Positions 40,118-52,990 of a stretch of 64,000 nucleotides of DNA are shown here, in pieces (positions within the stretch are counted from its first letter, which is position 1; each line of letters starts with the position of its first letter). Where the stretch lies: NCBI GenBank assembly GCA_036877525.1, contig JAZGTH010000071.1, forward strand, positions 2,082,001 to 2,146,000. The letters run 5' to 3'. Position numbers and translations under genes: made by a program. The DNA is from Chromobotia macracanthus (taxonomy: Eukaryota; Chordata; Actinopteri; Cypriniformes; Botiidae). The notes beneath the pieces were generated by a model. It worked only from the letters and a program-made list of their open reading frames with translations, was not told the origin of the DNA and searched no databases.

Positions 40118-42714
40118 TTTAGTCTTTAAACCACCACAGAAATGCAAGCCTCTGTTTCCCATGGACAACTCATAGTTCTCTTTTCGTCTGTGGCCATCAG
40201 GAGTGAATCACATTTGTATCTGCGGGAACAGTTCAGGCTGTGTCTGAGGTCTCCTCAGGCCTGCTGGAGTACTGAACGCCCTCTGTGAACCTCAACAAAC
40301 CGACTTCACTTCAGCGAGAGTCAGAACAGAAGTTAACCAAAAGGTTGACAAACAATGACTTTGGCTCTGTGTTTTTGGGGACTGAGTTTTAAGGTTGAGA
40401 AAGTTTATTTACGTAAGCATGATTTGAAAAACGTGTGTATTTCGTGTGGCAGCGAAGTCAGCAACCATTACACACAATTATGAGATTGATCATCTTTCCA
40501 GGGGCTCAAACACACGGCGTGCAAAGTTTTCTGGCTGTGGAGACTCGATTTCAACAATTAGTCGTCAATCTTTTTTTCCAGCCCCTCAAAACCTTCCAGC
40601 TTCATGTACTGAAGTCAGCTTTGATTTTCACCTATTGAATTGACTTGACAGAACGTGTCAGGGAGAGAACAAATTCTTGCCTCTCACTTCCTGCCACTTT
40701 CCGATTCGCCGACGGCGACCGCTGGCTCCCTCTGTCCATTTCCAGAGCGCCATTAACGCTAACGTTTAGGATGTGTTTTTGCTGGAAAGTTGTCAAACGT
40801 CGCCCTTTTCCAGCCGCTTCTGTCCACCTTTCAAACCACGCCAAGCACACCTGGTCATGAAGACCCCGGAGTGTCACACATGATGAAACTACTGAATGAT
40901 TTTAAAACATAGCACTGAATGCTAATCAATTGTCACATCACAACAGGAAATGACATCATCGATGTCTTAAAATGCAAAAGTCTTCCACATTTAGAGAAAA
41001 ATGGGACTTATGAGCACAAATTTGAACACGCAAGACAGTTTGAAATCAAGCAGGAACATGATGTGTATCATTTCTGTGCCTTGACCAAACAGAAGTGCGA
41101 AAACAATGACTATAATAATGACAATTTCAGGAAAAACTCATGTGAGCGTTGCCGTGGCGACGGTTCAGGTTAATACGAAGAGATGGAACACCCGCAGTCA
41201 CAAATTAGAAAATGATGGGTTTTATAAAGTATAATTTACTAACAGAAACATGCCCAACACTTAACAGAACCTCTCCAGAGCAACATTTTGTTGTGAACTG
41301 TATCTCAACCTCTCTCGAAACATCCTTTAATAAGTTAATTAAAAGAAAAGATGATATTATATTTGCACCAAGTGGAATTTGCAAAAAAACAGTGTTTGTT
41401 TTCATACAGTTTTCCCAAACACAAGCCATCTTCTGCCTGGACAAACAAATGACAATTTTAAGCCAAATTGGAATTACGTGCAGTGTGAACAGAGCAAGTT
41501 CAGAAATGTAAACTGGATCAGACTCTTTGCCAACAGACTAAATCTTTAACTTAAAACCACCATTTTAAACGATAATGACAGCTTTGTAAGATTTCTTTAT
41601 CAAATTCATCTTTATCAAATCCAATATTTATCCTTCCAGGTTGAGCTGGTTTGGAGTGGAGAGGTTGTCATGAGCTGCTCAGGAATGAAGAGGTGCTGCC
41701 CATCCAAGATCCTAAAACTGTTTCGATTTAAAGCATCAGGGCTGGAATTACAAACCAGTAAATCAATGTCGCCACATAAACAGCGCACTTTTTGTTCCCC
41801 ATTAGGACAGTTTGGAAAAGAAGCTTTTGACTGAAAATACTGAAGCAAATCATTGTTTTTATGACATGTCTGAGGTTTTCTGGTCTTTCCAAAACCTACT
41901 TTACCTCCTAATCAGTTTCAGAGACTACAGCGAGGAGAAAATGTGGAATTTGAATGGCTCACGACCAATTGAGTAGAAGCAGAGCGTACAAGAGAAAAAG
42001 AAACAGGCCTGAAATGACAGAATGTCAGAAGGAAATCCTGCTAATTGACAGAAACAAGAGTGACAAAAGAGAGTGAAGGCAGGAGAAAGATGATGATGAA
42101 GCTCACAAGAACAGACTTGAGACACTTCCTCACACTTATTGAATTGGCCCTCTGATCTCTTGGTGGCCCCTGACAGTAACTGACCCTCTAGTCAGTTAAA
42201 TACTCTGTCAGTGTTTCTGCTACTGGAGTTTTCTCTTTCTCACAGAGCAAAATTTTGTGGTGAACGCACAAAATAGCTACAGTATCAAACATATGCAGTG
42301 TGCGGCAAAAATAGCTGCATAAATCGAATGCTAATGTCTCTTTTTTTGCCCTAAGAAGAAACCTCAATGCAATGAATGACAGAAGCTCTTTTTCAGCTCC
42401 ATGCTGTTTGGATAAAGCTTAAAGATATGGTGTGTTTTTTAGATGTCACACATGATTTGTCTGCTGTTAAACTCTGGACATTTTGGATTTTTATAAAAAA
42501 CTAAAATATCCCCACACAGACCAGCATCTCTTGTCCCGTTTACACAATAAAAATGCTGGTCAAGGGTACAAGTTGGTTTGATAACAAATGTGTCTTTCTT
42601 GAGCATGTGGCATGTTTACAAGACAAAAGGTTTAAACTACAAATAAATTACAATATAACATTTTTATAGAAACAAAACTTTTTGTGAGCTCTTTGACATT
42701 AGCCTGTACGAACA

Positions 42715-42800
42715 ACCTAACAATGCCCCAACAACCACCTGGAATACTCTAAGAACTGCATGGCAACCACATAGCAACACCCTAGCAACCACATTAGAGA
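42715..42800. repeat. AGCAACACCCTAGCAACC-type repeat, copy C
   Basis: ATGGCAACCACATAGCAACA followed by CCCTAGCAACCACATT, related to copies at 31.7 and 36.8 kb. Confidence 0.6.
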
Positions 42801-44318
42801 ACATAAGATAAACATCACAGAATAGCCAGAATATCCTAGTTTATCATTCTACAAAAGAGTTTTTTCAGCGGCCTCTGTCTGAACCCATCAGTCTCTCTCT
42901 CTCTCCCTCTCACTTACTCTCTGTCAGTCATCTTTAAGTTTCTCATTTTTCTTATGCTCTCCTGTCATGTTTCTTTAAGCCCTCTCTTGTCCTTCTCTCT
43001 GCTCTGTTTTTGACCTTCACTCTTGTGATTTTGTACCTTCATCACCCTCTTTATCTCACTTGTTCCATCACTATAATCTCTTCTGAAGAACCCGGCGATC
43101 TCCAGCCCACCAACCAGACCAACAACTTTTAGGTGGTAAGAACATTTCCCTAACGTTCCCATAGCTGAGCAGACCAGCGCCAAACCAGCCAGAACCAGCA
43201 AGAAAATCCAGGACGGTCTTTTCAGCAGGAAATTTGCTGTTGGTTTGTTTTGGCAGAGAGGAGAACTCACACCTTAAAACTTCCTTTCATAGTGTGATGA
43301 AAAACTGCTGAGAGGAAAATAAATGAGCATGTTCTGTTAGTGTCGGTTTGGGCACACTAGATAATGTTGTTTCTCTTTCCTGTTCACGCCCTGCTAATAA
43401 ACGCATGCAGCGCAAGTCACCGTTCAACCGCTAGCTGCATCTGTTCTGAGTTATACAGACGTGCTGATTGGATGACCTTTCCAAGCCAAAGGCCAATCAG
43501 AAAGGCCCATAAATCTTGGCATGCCCGTGCCACGCTGGATGTCACATTTTGGTCAGTGCAGTAAACAAACCTTTCACATCCGGTAAAATACAAAATGCCA
43601 AAAGTTTGACCGATTATTCAGTGGGAATTTTGACCAGCCCTTTGGCAGAGATCCAGAGGAAAACTGGCCGAGATTATTGAGTATCATCTTGGTCTCAGAT
43701 CCCTAAATCCCTAAAAGCGATTAAAACACAAATGAGACGGTTGCTGACATGTAGGAGCACAGAGTTATAAAGGATTGCAGATAGCCTGGCTCACAAAACT
43801 AGAAAGAACCTGAGAAATGTTTGCTATCTAATCTGAGCTCAAAAACAAAACAATGTCAGTTTCCGGGCCACGATCTCTGTGTTTTGCTCATGTGAGTCTG
43901 GTCAGATTCTCTCAGATTTATGAAAGATACAGATGTTGCTCTCGGGCAACAGAAACATTCTGCTGTTCAGACAAAGTGACGAATTATGTCGTTGGCCCTG
44001 TGACTTCCTGTCAGTCAGTCCGCATCTGCATTCTGGGGTTGATCGGGATGTGTGGTCCATCATCCGGATTAGGGGAAGTTTGGCTACGCTTCTGTTCAGA
44101 GCTGTTGAAGTTCGACAGACACAGCCAGGGAATTTCTTGCGGTTTCCTGGCAGCGAAGACGGAGAGAGCCAAGCAAACACACTTGCATACGCACATATGC
44201 ATGCACACTTACTGTCTTGCACATCGGTCAGTCTGTACACAGAAATCCCTATCGAGAAACATCTCATTGCAAGTGTGAATGAAAAACAGATGGCGATAAA
44301 GCTGTTAGTAAATTATTG

Positions 44319-44332
44319 CCAGCAGGTGGCAG
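44319..44332 (+). promoter_or_regulatory. CTCF-like motif, plus orientation
   Basis: CCAGCAGGTGGCAG matches all 14 positions of CCASYAGRKGGCRS. Confidence 0.5.
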
Positions 44333-45629
44333 TAATGAGCCAATGAAGCCTGACAAATTCTCAGTAAATACCAGCGGTAAATACCAAGTCACTGTGGTTT
44401 TGGAAGTGATGTGTAGGAGTGTTTTTTTAACTACACACACTTTTATACCCCAGGGGTTGATTTTAATTAAAACTGATTTCTAAAAACAGATTTCCACTCT
44501 TTTCGTCGGAAATGTGTTACACCACCTACAAACTTTATCATTCTTTTCGTTTATCATTCTTTTCCAGCTGTTTATTTTAATACTGGGTTAAATCATCATT
44601 TTTAACAGATATGGTTCTGCTATGCATTTCTCGGTGCTACACAAAAGTCAGATCATTTACGCAAACGACAATGAGATAATAAACCAGCCAAAAGCTTTCA
44701 GACATATTAAAAACCCGTATTTTAAAACAATGTGTGTGTGGCTGTATTATCACAATGTAACACGCCTCTCTGGTCTTACACACAGAAATGAGCAATTACA
44801 TGTTTCATTTGTGTTTACACCTATTCAACATGCATCTGTCTCCTCACGTCCTCGAGATAACATATTTCTCACTCTTAACATGCTGTGTGCTCGCAGCCTT
44901 TTCCTCATCTCATCAAACAGATGTTAGCAGAGCTTTACGACTGCCAGAAAAACACACTCATCTCTCAAACTGTCAGCTGAGACTTCATTTATCACCACTG
45001 TGAAAACGATGAAAAAAACACACATGCGTATGATAAGCACTGCCATGAAGAGTCAATGCAAGCGTATAAACTCAATACTGGGATTTTAAACTGGTAATTC
45101 ACTCTGACTCTAAACTTCTGGGAAATTTCGGTTTCTGAAGTGACAACATCTGACTTCAGGACAGACTTTACTTAAGTGTCTAATTATTGTTTTAGTTAAT
45201 AACTGGATTTGTTTATTTAGCAGTACTCATATACTGTACATTTAATATTTGTTCCCTTCTTGGAAAACAAATCAAACATATATTGACTACTCTTGTACGC
45301 CGGGGCATATGTGCGCCTCTGCTGGGCTGTAACGTAATATATAAAGGCTTTGGTTTGTTATAAAAATAAAACCCAAAACAGTTTAACCAGGCTAATACTG
45401 TTTCCTAGTCTTAACTGGTTTAATATGGTTTAGTTAGTGTTCATTCTGGTCTCTCAGTCTAACTAGCTGACAGGGTCCCCAAACACATTTAATGTGTGAA
45501 GAATTGGCCTTACTACCTAACAGAATTTCATTGTATCATATTGAGTCCCATCTTATAAAGCAGCAAACACACGATTGTTTAAATACTTTGCTTGTCTTAC
45601 ATCTTTAATGCTGTAATTGCGGTTCTCCA

Positions 45630-45677
45630 CCTGCAGGTGGCAGTCTGTCATCATCACTTGCAGCCGCTAGAGGGCAG
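45630..45677 (+). promoter_or_regulatory. Tandem pair of CTCF-like motifs, plus orientation
   Basis: CCTGCAGGTGGCAG at 45630-45643 and CCGCTAGAGGGCAG at 45664-45677 each match 13 of 14 CTCF core positions. They share orientation and start 34 bp apart. They could also lie in an unrecognised repeat. Confidence 0.45.
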
Positions 45678-46233
45678 TAACACACTGTTTACATGCTGCT
45701 CTTCATGTACACACTCCAAACAAATAACACCCTCTGATTTCACACTTTTATTGCCATATTTCCATCTCTGCCACATAAATGTTTAAAACCCCTGAGGGGG
45801 AATACAGCTGAGTGCTTATTATAGTGTTGTCTTATAGAAAAGTTCCGACTTTAAGTGCCAGCGGTTCGATAATGGACTTTATAAAAAGAATCATTTCGGT
45901 AAAAATGTCTGTTTTACAAAAGGCCACGTTAATAATTGATGGGTTCAAATCGCCTGTCTTCTGTCAGTCCATCCCGGCTCTTAGTGCTTAATGATACAGA
46001 CCGACACAAAAATATAGATTGTCATATTTGTGCACTGTTAAAGACAGAAACTGACACCGTAACTTCTGAAAGATTATTAGTAAGATTTATGGTTGTTATT
46101 TATAGTATTAAAACATGATATCTAGATAAATCAAAACGAACTGACATGAAACCAAAGAGCTATACAATTCCTAATCTTTGTTCTTATTTTAAGATATGTT
46201 TGATATTTATTTTTATGTATATTTGATTTGACT

Positions 46234-46529
46234 GGGGCTAGTTGTCACAGTTGTTGTCACAGCTAGGTGTTGAGCTATATCTCAGGCCAAAAGTCCAGTT
46301 ACAAACACATCGTTTCAAATGAAACAGTATATCCCTCTATCGGGGCATGTTGTCACAAAATGTCAGCGTGTATTAAACAAACGATTTCTTTTTTCTGGGT
46401 AGTAACAACGGAAATATAAAACAGTGATTTTGTAGTCCAGATTTTAAGGTGTGTGCCTATACAGAAACTGACTTTCAAAGATAAACGCTGAGCAATTTCA
46501 TCAAAATTAAAAGTGTGACAACTAGCCCC
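46234..46529. mobile_element. MITE with 16-bp perfect terminal inverted repeats
   Basis: GGGGCTAGTTGTCACA at 46234-46249 is exactly inverted as TGTGACAACTAGCCCC at 46514-46529, giving a 296-bp element. GTTGTCACA recurs twice inside (about 46252 and 46350). No transposase-like frame is present, so it is non-autonomous. No convincing target-site duplication was seen next to the termini, so superfamily is left open. Confidence 0.85.
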
Positions 46530-47064
46530 GGTCACAAGACACACTGTAATTCTGTGTGTTCTAAATTTACAAAAAAAAATGCAAATCAAAACGTTTCAGA
46601 CTCCAGGAAGTTCCACAGCAGGGACGGGATGCATGCTGGGAAGGAGGAAGACTGGATTGATTGGGACAGCTGGATGTTGAGACAGAATGAGGGAGGCAGT
46701 TGTGAACTTCTGTGGTGATATTGAACATGTTGTGTCGAAGGTGTTTATGCGGCGTGGGAGGGGGAAACAGGAAGTAGATCTTCAGGGATTCTGAAATAAA
46801 ACCAGATTGAAAACAACAGAGATATAAGAGCAGTCAGGACAGATGGAGATGTTGTGCGGGGACGTAACTGAACTATCTCTCTGTTCTGATAAGCACTGGC
46901 ACCGGTCGGGCAGCGCAGGCTGGCCTGTCAGCTCTAATTGCAGAAGAGCAGAGGTGAAGAAATGCCTCCTGGGGGCGGAGCCTGACAGAGACATGAGAGA
47001 ACCTCACGCAGAGGAATGAAGCCGGTCTGTGTCAGAGGTTTAACGCGTTCTGGATCTGTACGTG

Positions 47065-47195
47065 TTAAAGGGACAGTGCACCCAAAACCAATAATTTACT
47101 CACCCGGAAGTCCTTCCTGATTCATACGACTTGTTCTTACTTTCTTCTTTGAAACAAAACAGCTTGTTTCTGCACACCAGAAGCGTAAAGTCAGT
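47065..47195 (+). repeat. Cyprinid-type dispersed repeat (AAAGGGACAGT end)
   Basis: AAAGGGACAGTGCACCCAAAA, then AATTTACTCACCCGGAAGTC and a TTCTTTGAAACAAAACAG block. The left end and the TTTACTCACC core appear in the same order as in related copies. Confidence 0.65.
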
Positions 47196-47666
47196 AAAAA
47201 AAAAAAAGCATAAAATATGAAATCTTATGAAATCCTAAAATATTTTTTGTGAGGATCAGACCGCCACAGTGCTCCAAACACATTCCTGTTTATTTATATT
47301 TAAATATTGTCATCAACAGGAAATGTCATTGGTCATATCTCATAGCCAATCGTGACACACCAAAGTTGAATTTATTGTAGTGTGACTGACTTCGGAGAGA
47401 TGCTATTTGAAGAATATCTCAAGTCTAAATATCTGGAATATCTAAAGACAGATTTGTGTTATCGATATGGATTTGTGCGTGTGTGTGTGTCTGTACGTGC
47501 AAATCAGCACTCAGCCTGCTCAAGCTTCATATAGTCGCTGGATAATAAAAAATGAAGACAGCACGATAAATAAGACATCAAACTTGTTTTTTTTTTGTGT
47601 GTAGTGTGTTGCTGTAAACTAGTGTGAATGTGACCTAGCTCACTGTGTTCTCAGTCGTACTGAGAC

Positions 47667-47668
<2 letters not shown>

Positions 47669-47757
<89 letters not shown>
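47669..47757. repeat. (AC)n microsatellite
   Basis: Uninterrupted AC run of about 89 bases. Confidence 0.95.
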
Positions 47758-47760
<3 letters not shown>

Positions 47761-48315
47761 CTGCTTCGAAGCCTTAGCGTTTCTACTGTATTATGTCTGT
47801 ATCAAAACACCAGATAATCCCATTTCAGTTCAGAAACTGTAGGAATGAGAGCTCTTTTGCACCCTGACTTCCTGTTTTAAACGATTGTGTATCCTGTTTG
47901 TCGCAGCAGACAGAAGACCAGCACACGCTCAGGTCTGTTTCACTACCACCGGGTTTGTAATATAAAGGCAGCTGTGAGCCGTATACTTCAATACTTTGAA
48001 TGAAATTCAAAAGAGAGGTTAAACCTGGACATAGATCAATGCTCACCCACTGTGGCATCACAAAAGAGGAAACTACATGAGCCAGAGAGGGAGGCCTCTG
48101 GAGTTTGATTCCTTCTCAAATCTCCCTTCTTGAAATAAAACCACCTGCTCTGAAATTACAGTTGTCGGGTAAAAATCTCTCTCCGTGTTGCTTGTATATA
48201 AAAGTCAATTCAGGGAGGCGTTCGATATTTAGCTAGCCACAGTAAAACAATTCAGAAAAAGAAACATATTGGGATGCTGGTGTGCTGGTGTTTTGTATGG
48301 GTTACCAGCTAGACC

Positions 48316-48428
48316 AGCACTAATCAGCATTAACTAGTATTAATCAATACTAACCATAGTTAACTAGTATTAACCAATACTAACCAGTATTAACCAGCAT
48401 TATCCAGCATTAAATAGCATTAACCAGC
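48316..48428. repeat. 10-bp minisatellite, consensus AGYATTAACC
   Basis: Eleven consecutive units of exactly 10 bases (for example AGCATTAACT, AGTATTAATC, AATACTAACC, AGTATTAACC, AGCATTATCC). It is flanked by ACCAGCTAGACCAGC and ACCAGCTTGCTGCTG words. Confidence 0.88.
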
Positions 48429-49173
48429 TTGCTGCTGTAAGCTAGTGTTTTTCATCAGGGTTACTGAACAGAAAAACATTTTTAATGAAAAAATGAGATC
48501 ATATAAAAACAATAAACGACAGACTGGCCATTATGACAATTTATCCAATAGTGTTTGATTTTGACAAATGTTTTAACTTTAATTTGAAATACACAAGTGG
48601 ATTTCTGTGGCAGCAAGTCATTAGTGATGAAAAATGACTCTGTCCCCTGAATTTCAATCAACTTGAAATGCTGTTAGAGGTTCATGTGTAATAATTTGCA
48701 ATTACTTTTAAACCGCTTCTCGAGGGCTTAGTGATGCAATGAAAGAGTCTAAAACGGTCATGTGCAGGAGCGTGATGGGTTCAGAGCTCATAGCGTAAGG
48801 GTCATGTGTTCTAGGCGACATTGAAGACTCATTCTGAAAGACTTCTGTGCCAGCTATCACAACCAAATCCTGCGTCCACACTCAACTAACCTGTACATCT
48901 GACTTAACCACCCACTGAAACAACCCGTCTATGATTACCAGTGAAAACATCAGTACAAACTAACTGTGGACATCTTTGACTTCAGCATAACGTCTGGTCC
49001 ACTTCGATTTGAACTGATTTAAGCCAGGAAACTCTTATACCTACAACCCAAACAAGAGAGGCCGCAGAAATCTGTTCAAGAGACAAACTTGTCAGGCTGC
49101 ATCAGGGACATCGGTAGAAGAAAATCATTCCTGAGAATCTTGTAAACATTAAATGTCCAGACCTAAAGTAACT

Positions 49174-49447
49174 CCAGCTAACAGGGAACATTTGCAAACG
49201 TTCTCCAAAAGTTCTTTCAAAGAAGTTCTCATAAGTTCTTCAAAACTTTTTCATAAGTAGTTAGTGGAATATTTTATAAATGCTAAGTTTGGATAATGTT
49301 CTTTTAACCAAGAAATAATGTCAAAAAATCTAAAAAACTGGATGTTTTGACTGTTCCTAAAACTGTCAGAATTAAATTTTTAATGTTTTAGTTACTTCAT
49401 GGAAACGTTACAGAAACATTCTTTCAACCTAAAATTGTTATCTGGGT
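49174..49447 (+). mobile_element. MITE-like element, CCCAGCTAAC family, copy 2
   Basis: It starts CCAGCTAACAGGGAACATTT and ends ACCTAAAATTGTTATCTGGG. Both outer ends read CCAG(C/A)TAAC inward, giving a short terminal inverted repeat. It is in inverted orientation relative to the copy at 51.3 kb. Confidence 0.7.
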
Positions 49448-51174
49448 CATTGTGTGTTTGGCAAAGGCAATCAGTTTGAACATGCAGTTTGCAAACAGCA
49501 GCTCAATCTTTACCTCAAACTGAACAAAAGTCAACAAATGTCACTGCACAAGAACGCTGAGAAACCTCACAGAAGATCGACTTCATTACTACTAAAACAT
49601 TCTTACAGAGAACTGCTGGTCCCAGAGTGACACAAAATCTTCAATTCAAGAGGACAAGCAGAGGACCTGCGAGACAAACCAGGAGGACAATCATAAACTC
49701 ACACAACCTTCAGAGACCTCTGCAGAAATTATTCTTCTGTGAAATACAGTCTGGTCACCTCCTGACACATTTATGGAGCCCACAGACCTGAAATTCAGAG
49801 AGAAAACCGAACTGACCACATGCAGTTTTTTAAAAACATTTTTCAAAATTGGCATGCTTGAAATTTGTAAATCAATCTAGATAATAAATCTAGATTAAAA
49901 ACAGACTGAAAAATGAAAATCTATATTAAAATACTTTTTCAATTTAGCAGGGAAATCTGAAAGGCAGCTATTTTTGTGCTGAACTTTGACCCTGGAAGTC
50001 AATTCTTGTATTTTCAAAATACCAGTTTTAACACTGAAGGCACAAATGACATGCTTTTCGCACACTTGTTAGATCTTCCTCAAATGAAGCAAAATGTAAA
50101 TCGATAAATAAATGAAAAAATCCAAAAAAGGCGAAGGACATGTCTGTCACCGTATACAGACACAAACCTGCTTACAATGCCCTTTTGTTCGAAAGAAATC
50201 AACATCTAAAATGCTTTTGTCTGTTTTCCCATGAGCTGTGTGACAGGTCGGATTGGTCTTGCTCAGCTGAGTTTTTGCTTCTTTTTGGAAAACCAGAACA
50301 CCAATTAGTTTCCTTATTTCTCTCCTGTGTCCACATTAAAAGAATAAAATTCCCCAAGCAAACAGCTTCACAACATAAGAACCAGAAGGGGCCTTTCATC
50401 CTGGGTTTATCTGTGAACAATCTGAGTCATATCACTCGCAAAAACACAAAATAAGATCCACATCCTTCACTTATAAGTTTAAAGAGATCTGCTTACTGCA
50501 CTCCGAGTCCAAACAAATCTTTACTGGGCATAAATTTGCATCTCATTATTCTAATGCATTCAAACAGACTAATACGTTCGTGAATTAATTTCTGTCACGT
50601 CCTGACCCTTTCTGATCTTAATGACAACACAATGGTTATGATTACCCAAGTATTGAAAAAGTTTGATTAGATTCTGAGTCGTTTTCAGCTGTCCTACACA
50701 GACAACGTACGTGTAGAAAATTTTCACATTTCAGACACCTACTGTATGTGTTCCGTGTAGATTTTATTGTTTTATTTGATTTTCTTGTGTTTTCCACCCT
50801 GAATCCAGACTAATGTTCAGACAACACGCTCACAGACTACCCACAATCCATCTGCTGTCTGCCTCAATCATACTGCACACAAAATTAGAAGTCACGAAAA
50901 CTCCGTGATCCAATCAGATTGGCCGAGTGCTGTGCAACTAATCAAAAAGTTCTCCAATCAAAATGAAGTTCAAAAGTTTTCAGGAGTTCTCTCAGCTTCC
51001 TGTTTTGTAAGAAAAACAGGCTCTTCTCATATTCAGTTTGCCAAGTTGAATCTGTATGAACATACAACTAAAGATTCCCCAAATAAACTGTCGTGGGTAA
51101 CTGGAATTGTTTTACATTTCTAAGTTAAATAGAGAAACGATAAGAAAGCATGAGGAAATTATAAGAAACAATCC

Positions 51175-51240
51175 CAAAGCTGTGGCATAGTGGTTAACAC
51201 TATGGTCTTGTCCTAAACTACACACTTACACCTTCTGCAT
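51175..51240 (+). repeat. tRNA-headed SINE relic
   Basis: GTGGCATAGTGGTTAACACT resembles a tRNA A-box half (TGGCNNAGTGG). No clear B box follows, so only the head may survive. Confidence 0.35.
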
Positions 51241-51337
51241 TTGACAAAACTTTTACCCAGAAGTCTGCAACATTACATCATCAAGTGTGGACTCGTCAGA
51301 GGAGTGAACTGTGGGCAGCAGCTGTCACAGGACTTTC

Positions 51338-51631
51338 CCAGTAACCAATTTTAGGTTGTAAGAATGTTTCCCTAATGTTTCCATCAAGTAACAAAAATGT
51401 TGGCAATTTTGAAAGTTTCAAAGTAGACATTGTATTAACGTCATTAACACTTTTTAATTTTGTAACATTTTCAAAACGTTACACTATTTAAGAATAATGT
51501 TTTTGATATATATGATATATAACATTAAAAACAAGTTTTACAACGTTACTGCAAGACATTTTTTGATAACTTGGAGAGAAGTTTTCAAGAATGTTAGCTA
51601 ATGTTCTGAGAACGTTCCCTGTTAGCTGGGT
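51338..51631 (-). mobile_element. MITE-like element, CCCAGCTAAC family, copy 3
   Basis: It runs from CCAGTAACCAATTTTAGGTT to GAACGTTCCCTGTTAGCTGG. Both termini and many internal blocks match copies at 23.8 and 49.2 kb. Length is about 294 bp and there is no coding capacity. Confidence 0.75.
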
Positions 51632-51779
51632 TGGTGCTCATTTCCACCAAAGTTCTTTTGCTGTAAATGTAAATAAGACAAAAAAACTGCTTTGAATTGC
51701 AAAGATTTCTCGCACAAGTTAAGTGCGAGATTTTCCCAAGATGGTGTGAAAGATGCATCTCTCCAATTTCTCACTCCCA

Positions 51780-52200
51780 GACTCTTCTTCATCGCCGGCT
51801 CCCGATTGGACTTGTAATGGAATGCAAATAAGCTTTTCCGTTTCCTCTGACACAAATAATTTTTCCCTCTTAAGACGTGAGACTGCGGCCGGGTGCGAGT
51901 GGCTTTGAAAAATGGCATTGTTATCATGAAAAGTAATTTCTAGGTGAGTAAATTGCTTTTCTTGTTCCACCACTTTTCAATTAGTTGAGGAAGCTCGTGC
52001 GGCAGAGACGCGAGCGCTAATAAAGCACCCCTTAATTCATTGTATTGTGATATGTGACACAAAAGAGAAACTGAGCCAATTAAAGCCGTGGCGAGGCCCA
52101 CTGCTTATAATACATCCAAAACCCCTGCAGCCCTCAGAGGCCACAGTCGACTCTCTCTCTCTACCGTTCTTGTAATCCCTGACTCATGCTTTCTGTACAT
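51780..52200. other. Complex, non-repetitive block; candidate conserved regulatory element
   Basis: This has high sequence complexity and no recognised repeat or exon. It contains an octamer ATGCAAAT (about 51823), TAATTCATTG, CAATTAG and several ATTA homeodomain-type cores. The texture resembles vertebrate developmental enhancers, but no alignment was possible. Confidence 0.2.
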
Positions 52201-52839
52201 TATGAAAGAGAAAGAACCATAATCGACATCTCCAGTCGCGTGCAGTTATTCCACAGAACATCAGGGGTAATGAGTGGAAATACATTTTATTGCATATTGT
52301 GTTTGTTTTTTGGCTGTCTTTTTTGTAGGAAATATGACAAATGCACGTACAAAATGCAGCTGTGAACGACCAAAGCCAATTAACAGGTTTACTGGAAGCT
52401 TACAGAAAACACGTTTAGATCACATAAAAATCATATCAAAAACTGAAAGTAAAAAATAAGAAATCATGTTTCAAAAGAGTGTTAAAATTTTGTGTTTTTT
52501 TAAAAAAGTAAAGCGTATTTGTCAGACTCAGCGATGTGATGTTATTCTTTTACTGAATAACTCTTCCAAAAATGGACATTTTTTGCTCACCCTCATGCTT
52601 TAAAAGTCCAGTGTTAATCCACCATGACCACATCAATAATAAATAATGCCAACTATTAATAATTATAATGCATTCTAAGTGCAGGTTGCTCTTTGTTATT
52701 CAATTCTGCGTTTTCATATCTCTGTACGAGCAATCTTCAGCATATAAACATGTTTTCACATGTAAGTGAGGGTCTGTCATGATGAAGCTAATAGTTCATC
52801 ACTGAGGTGAGATTTCCTGCTCAAATCTGTTAATGAGCA

Positions 52840-52990
52840 GTCTGTCTTGCCCAGAGGCGCTCCGTCAGGTGAGCTGCGAGTCTTCTTGCCTTTAATTAAA
52901 TCTAAAGTGGCTCGGCAGTCCACTGCGTAATTGGACGATCAGGTTGGGAGTTAGCGGCCCCCGAGTTCATTGCAACAAATGCGTCTGGAC
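52840..52990. other. Complex block with homeodomain-type cores; candidate regulatory element
   Basis: TTTAATTAAATCT and GTAATTGGAC lie within a relatively GC-rich, non-repetitive stretch. Nothing coding was recognised. Confidence 0.2.

Noticed and set aside
39150..40175. Overlapping open frames on the plus strand (up to 152 codons)
   Set aside because: The stretch is pyrimidine-biased with CT and CTCCT arrays, so stops are depleted in several frames at once. No family resemblance was seen.
42965..43270. 101-codon minus-strand frame with a hydrophobic N-terminal segment
   Set aside because: It overlaps ACCAGC-rich and AGGTGGTAAGAACATTTCCC words that recur in dispersed repeats of this window. 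No splice or family support.
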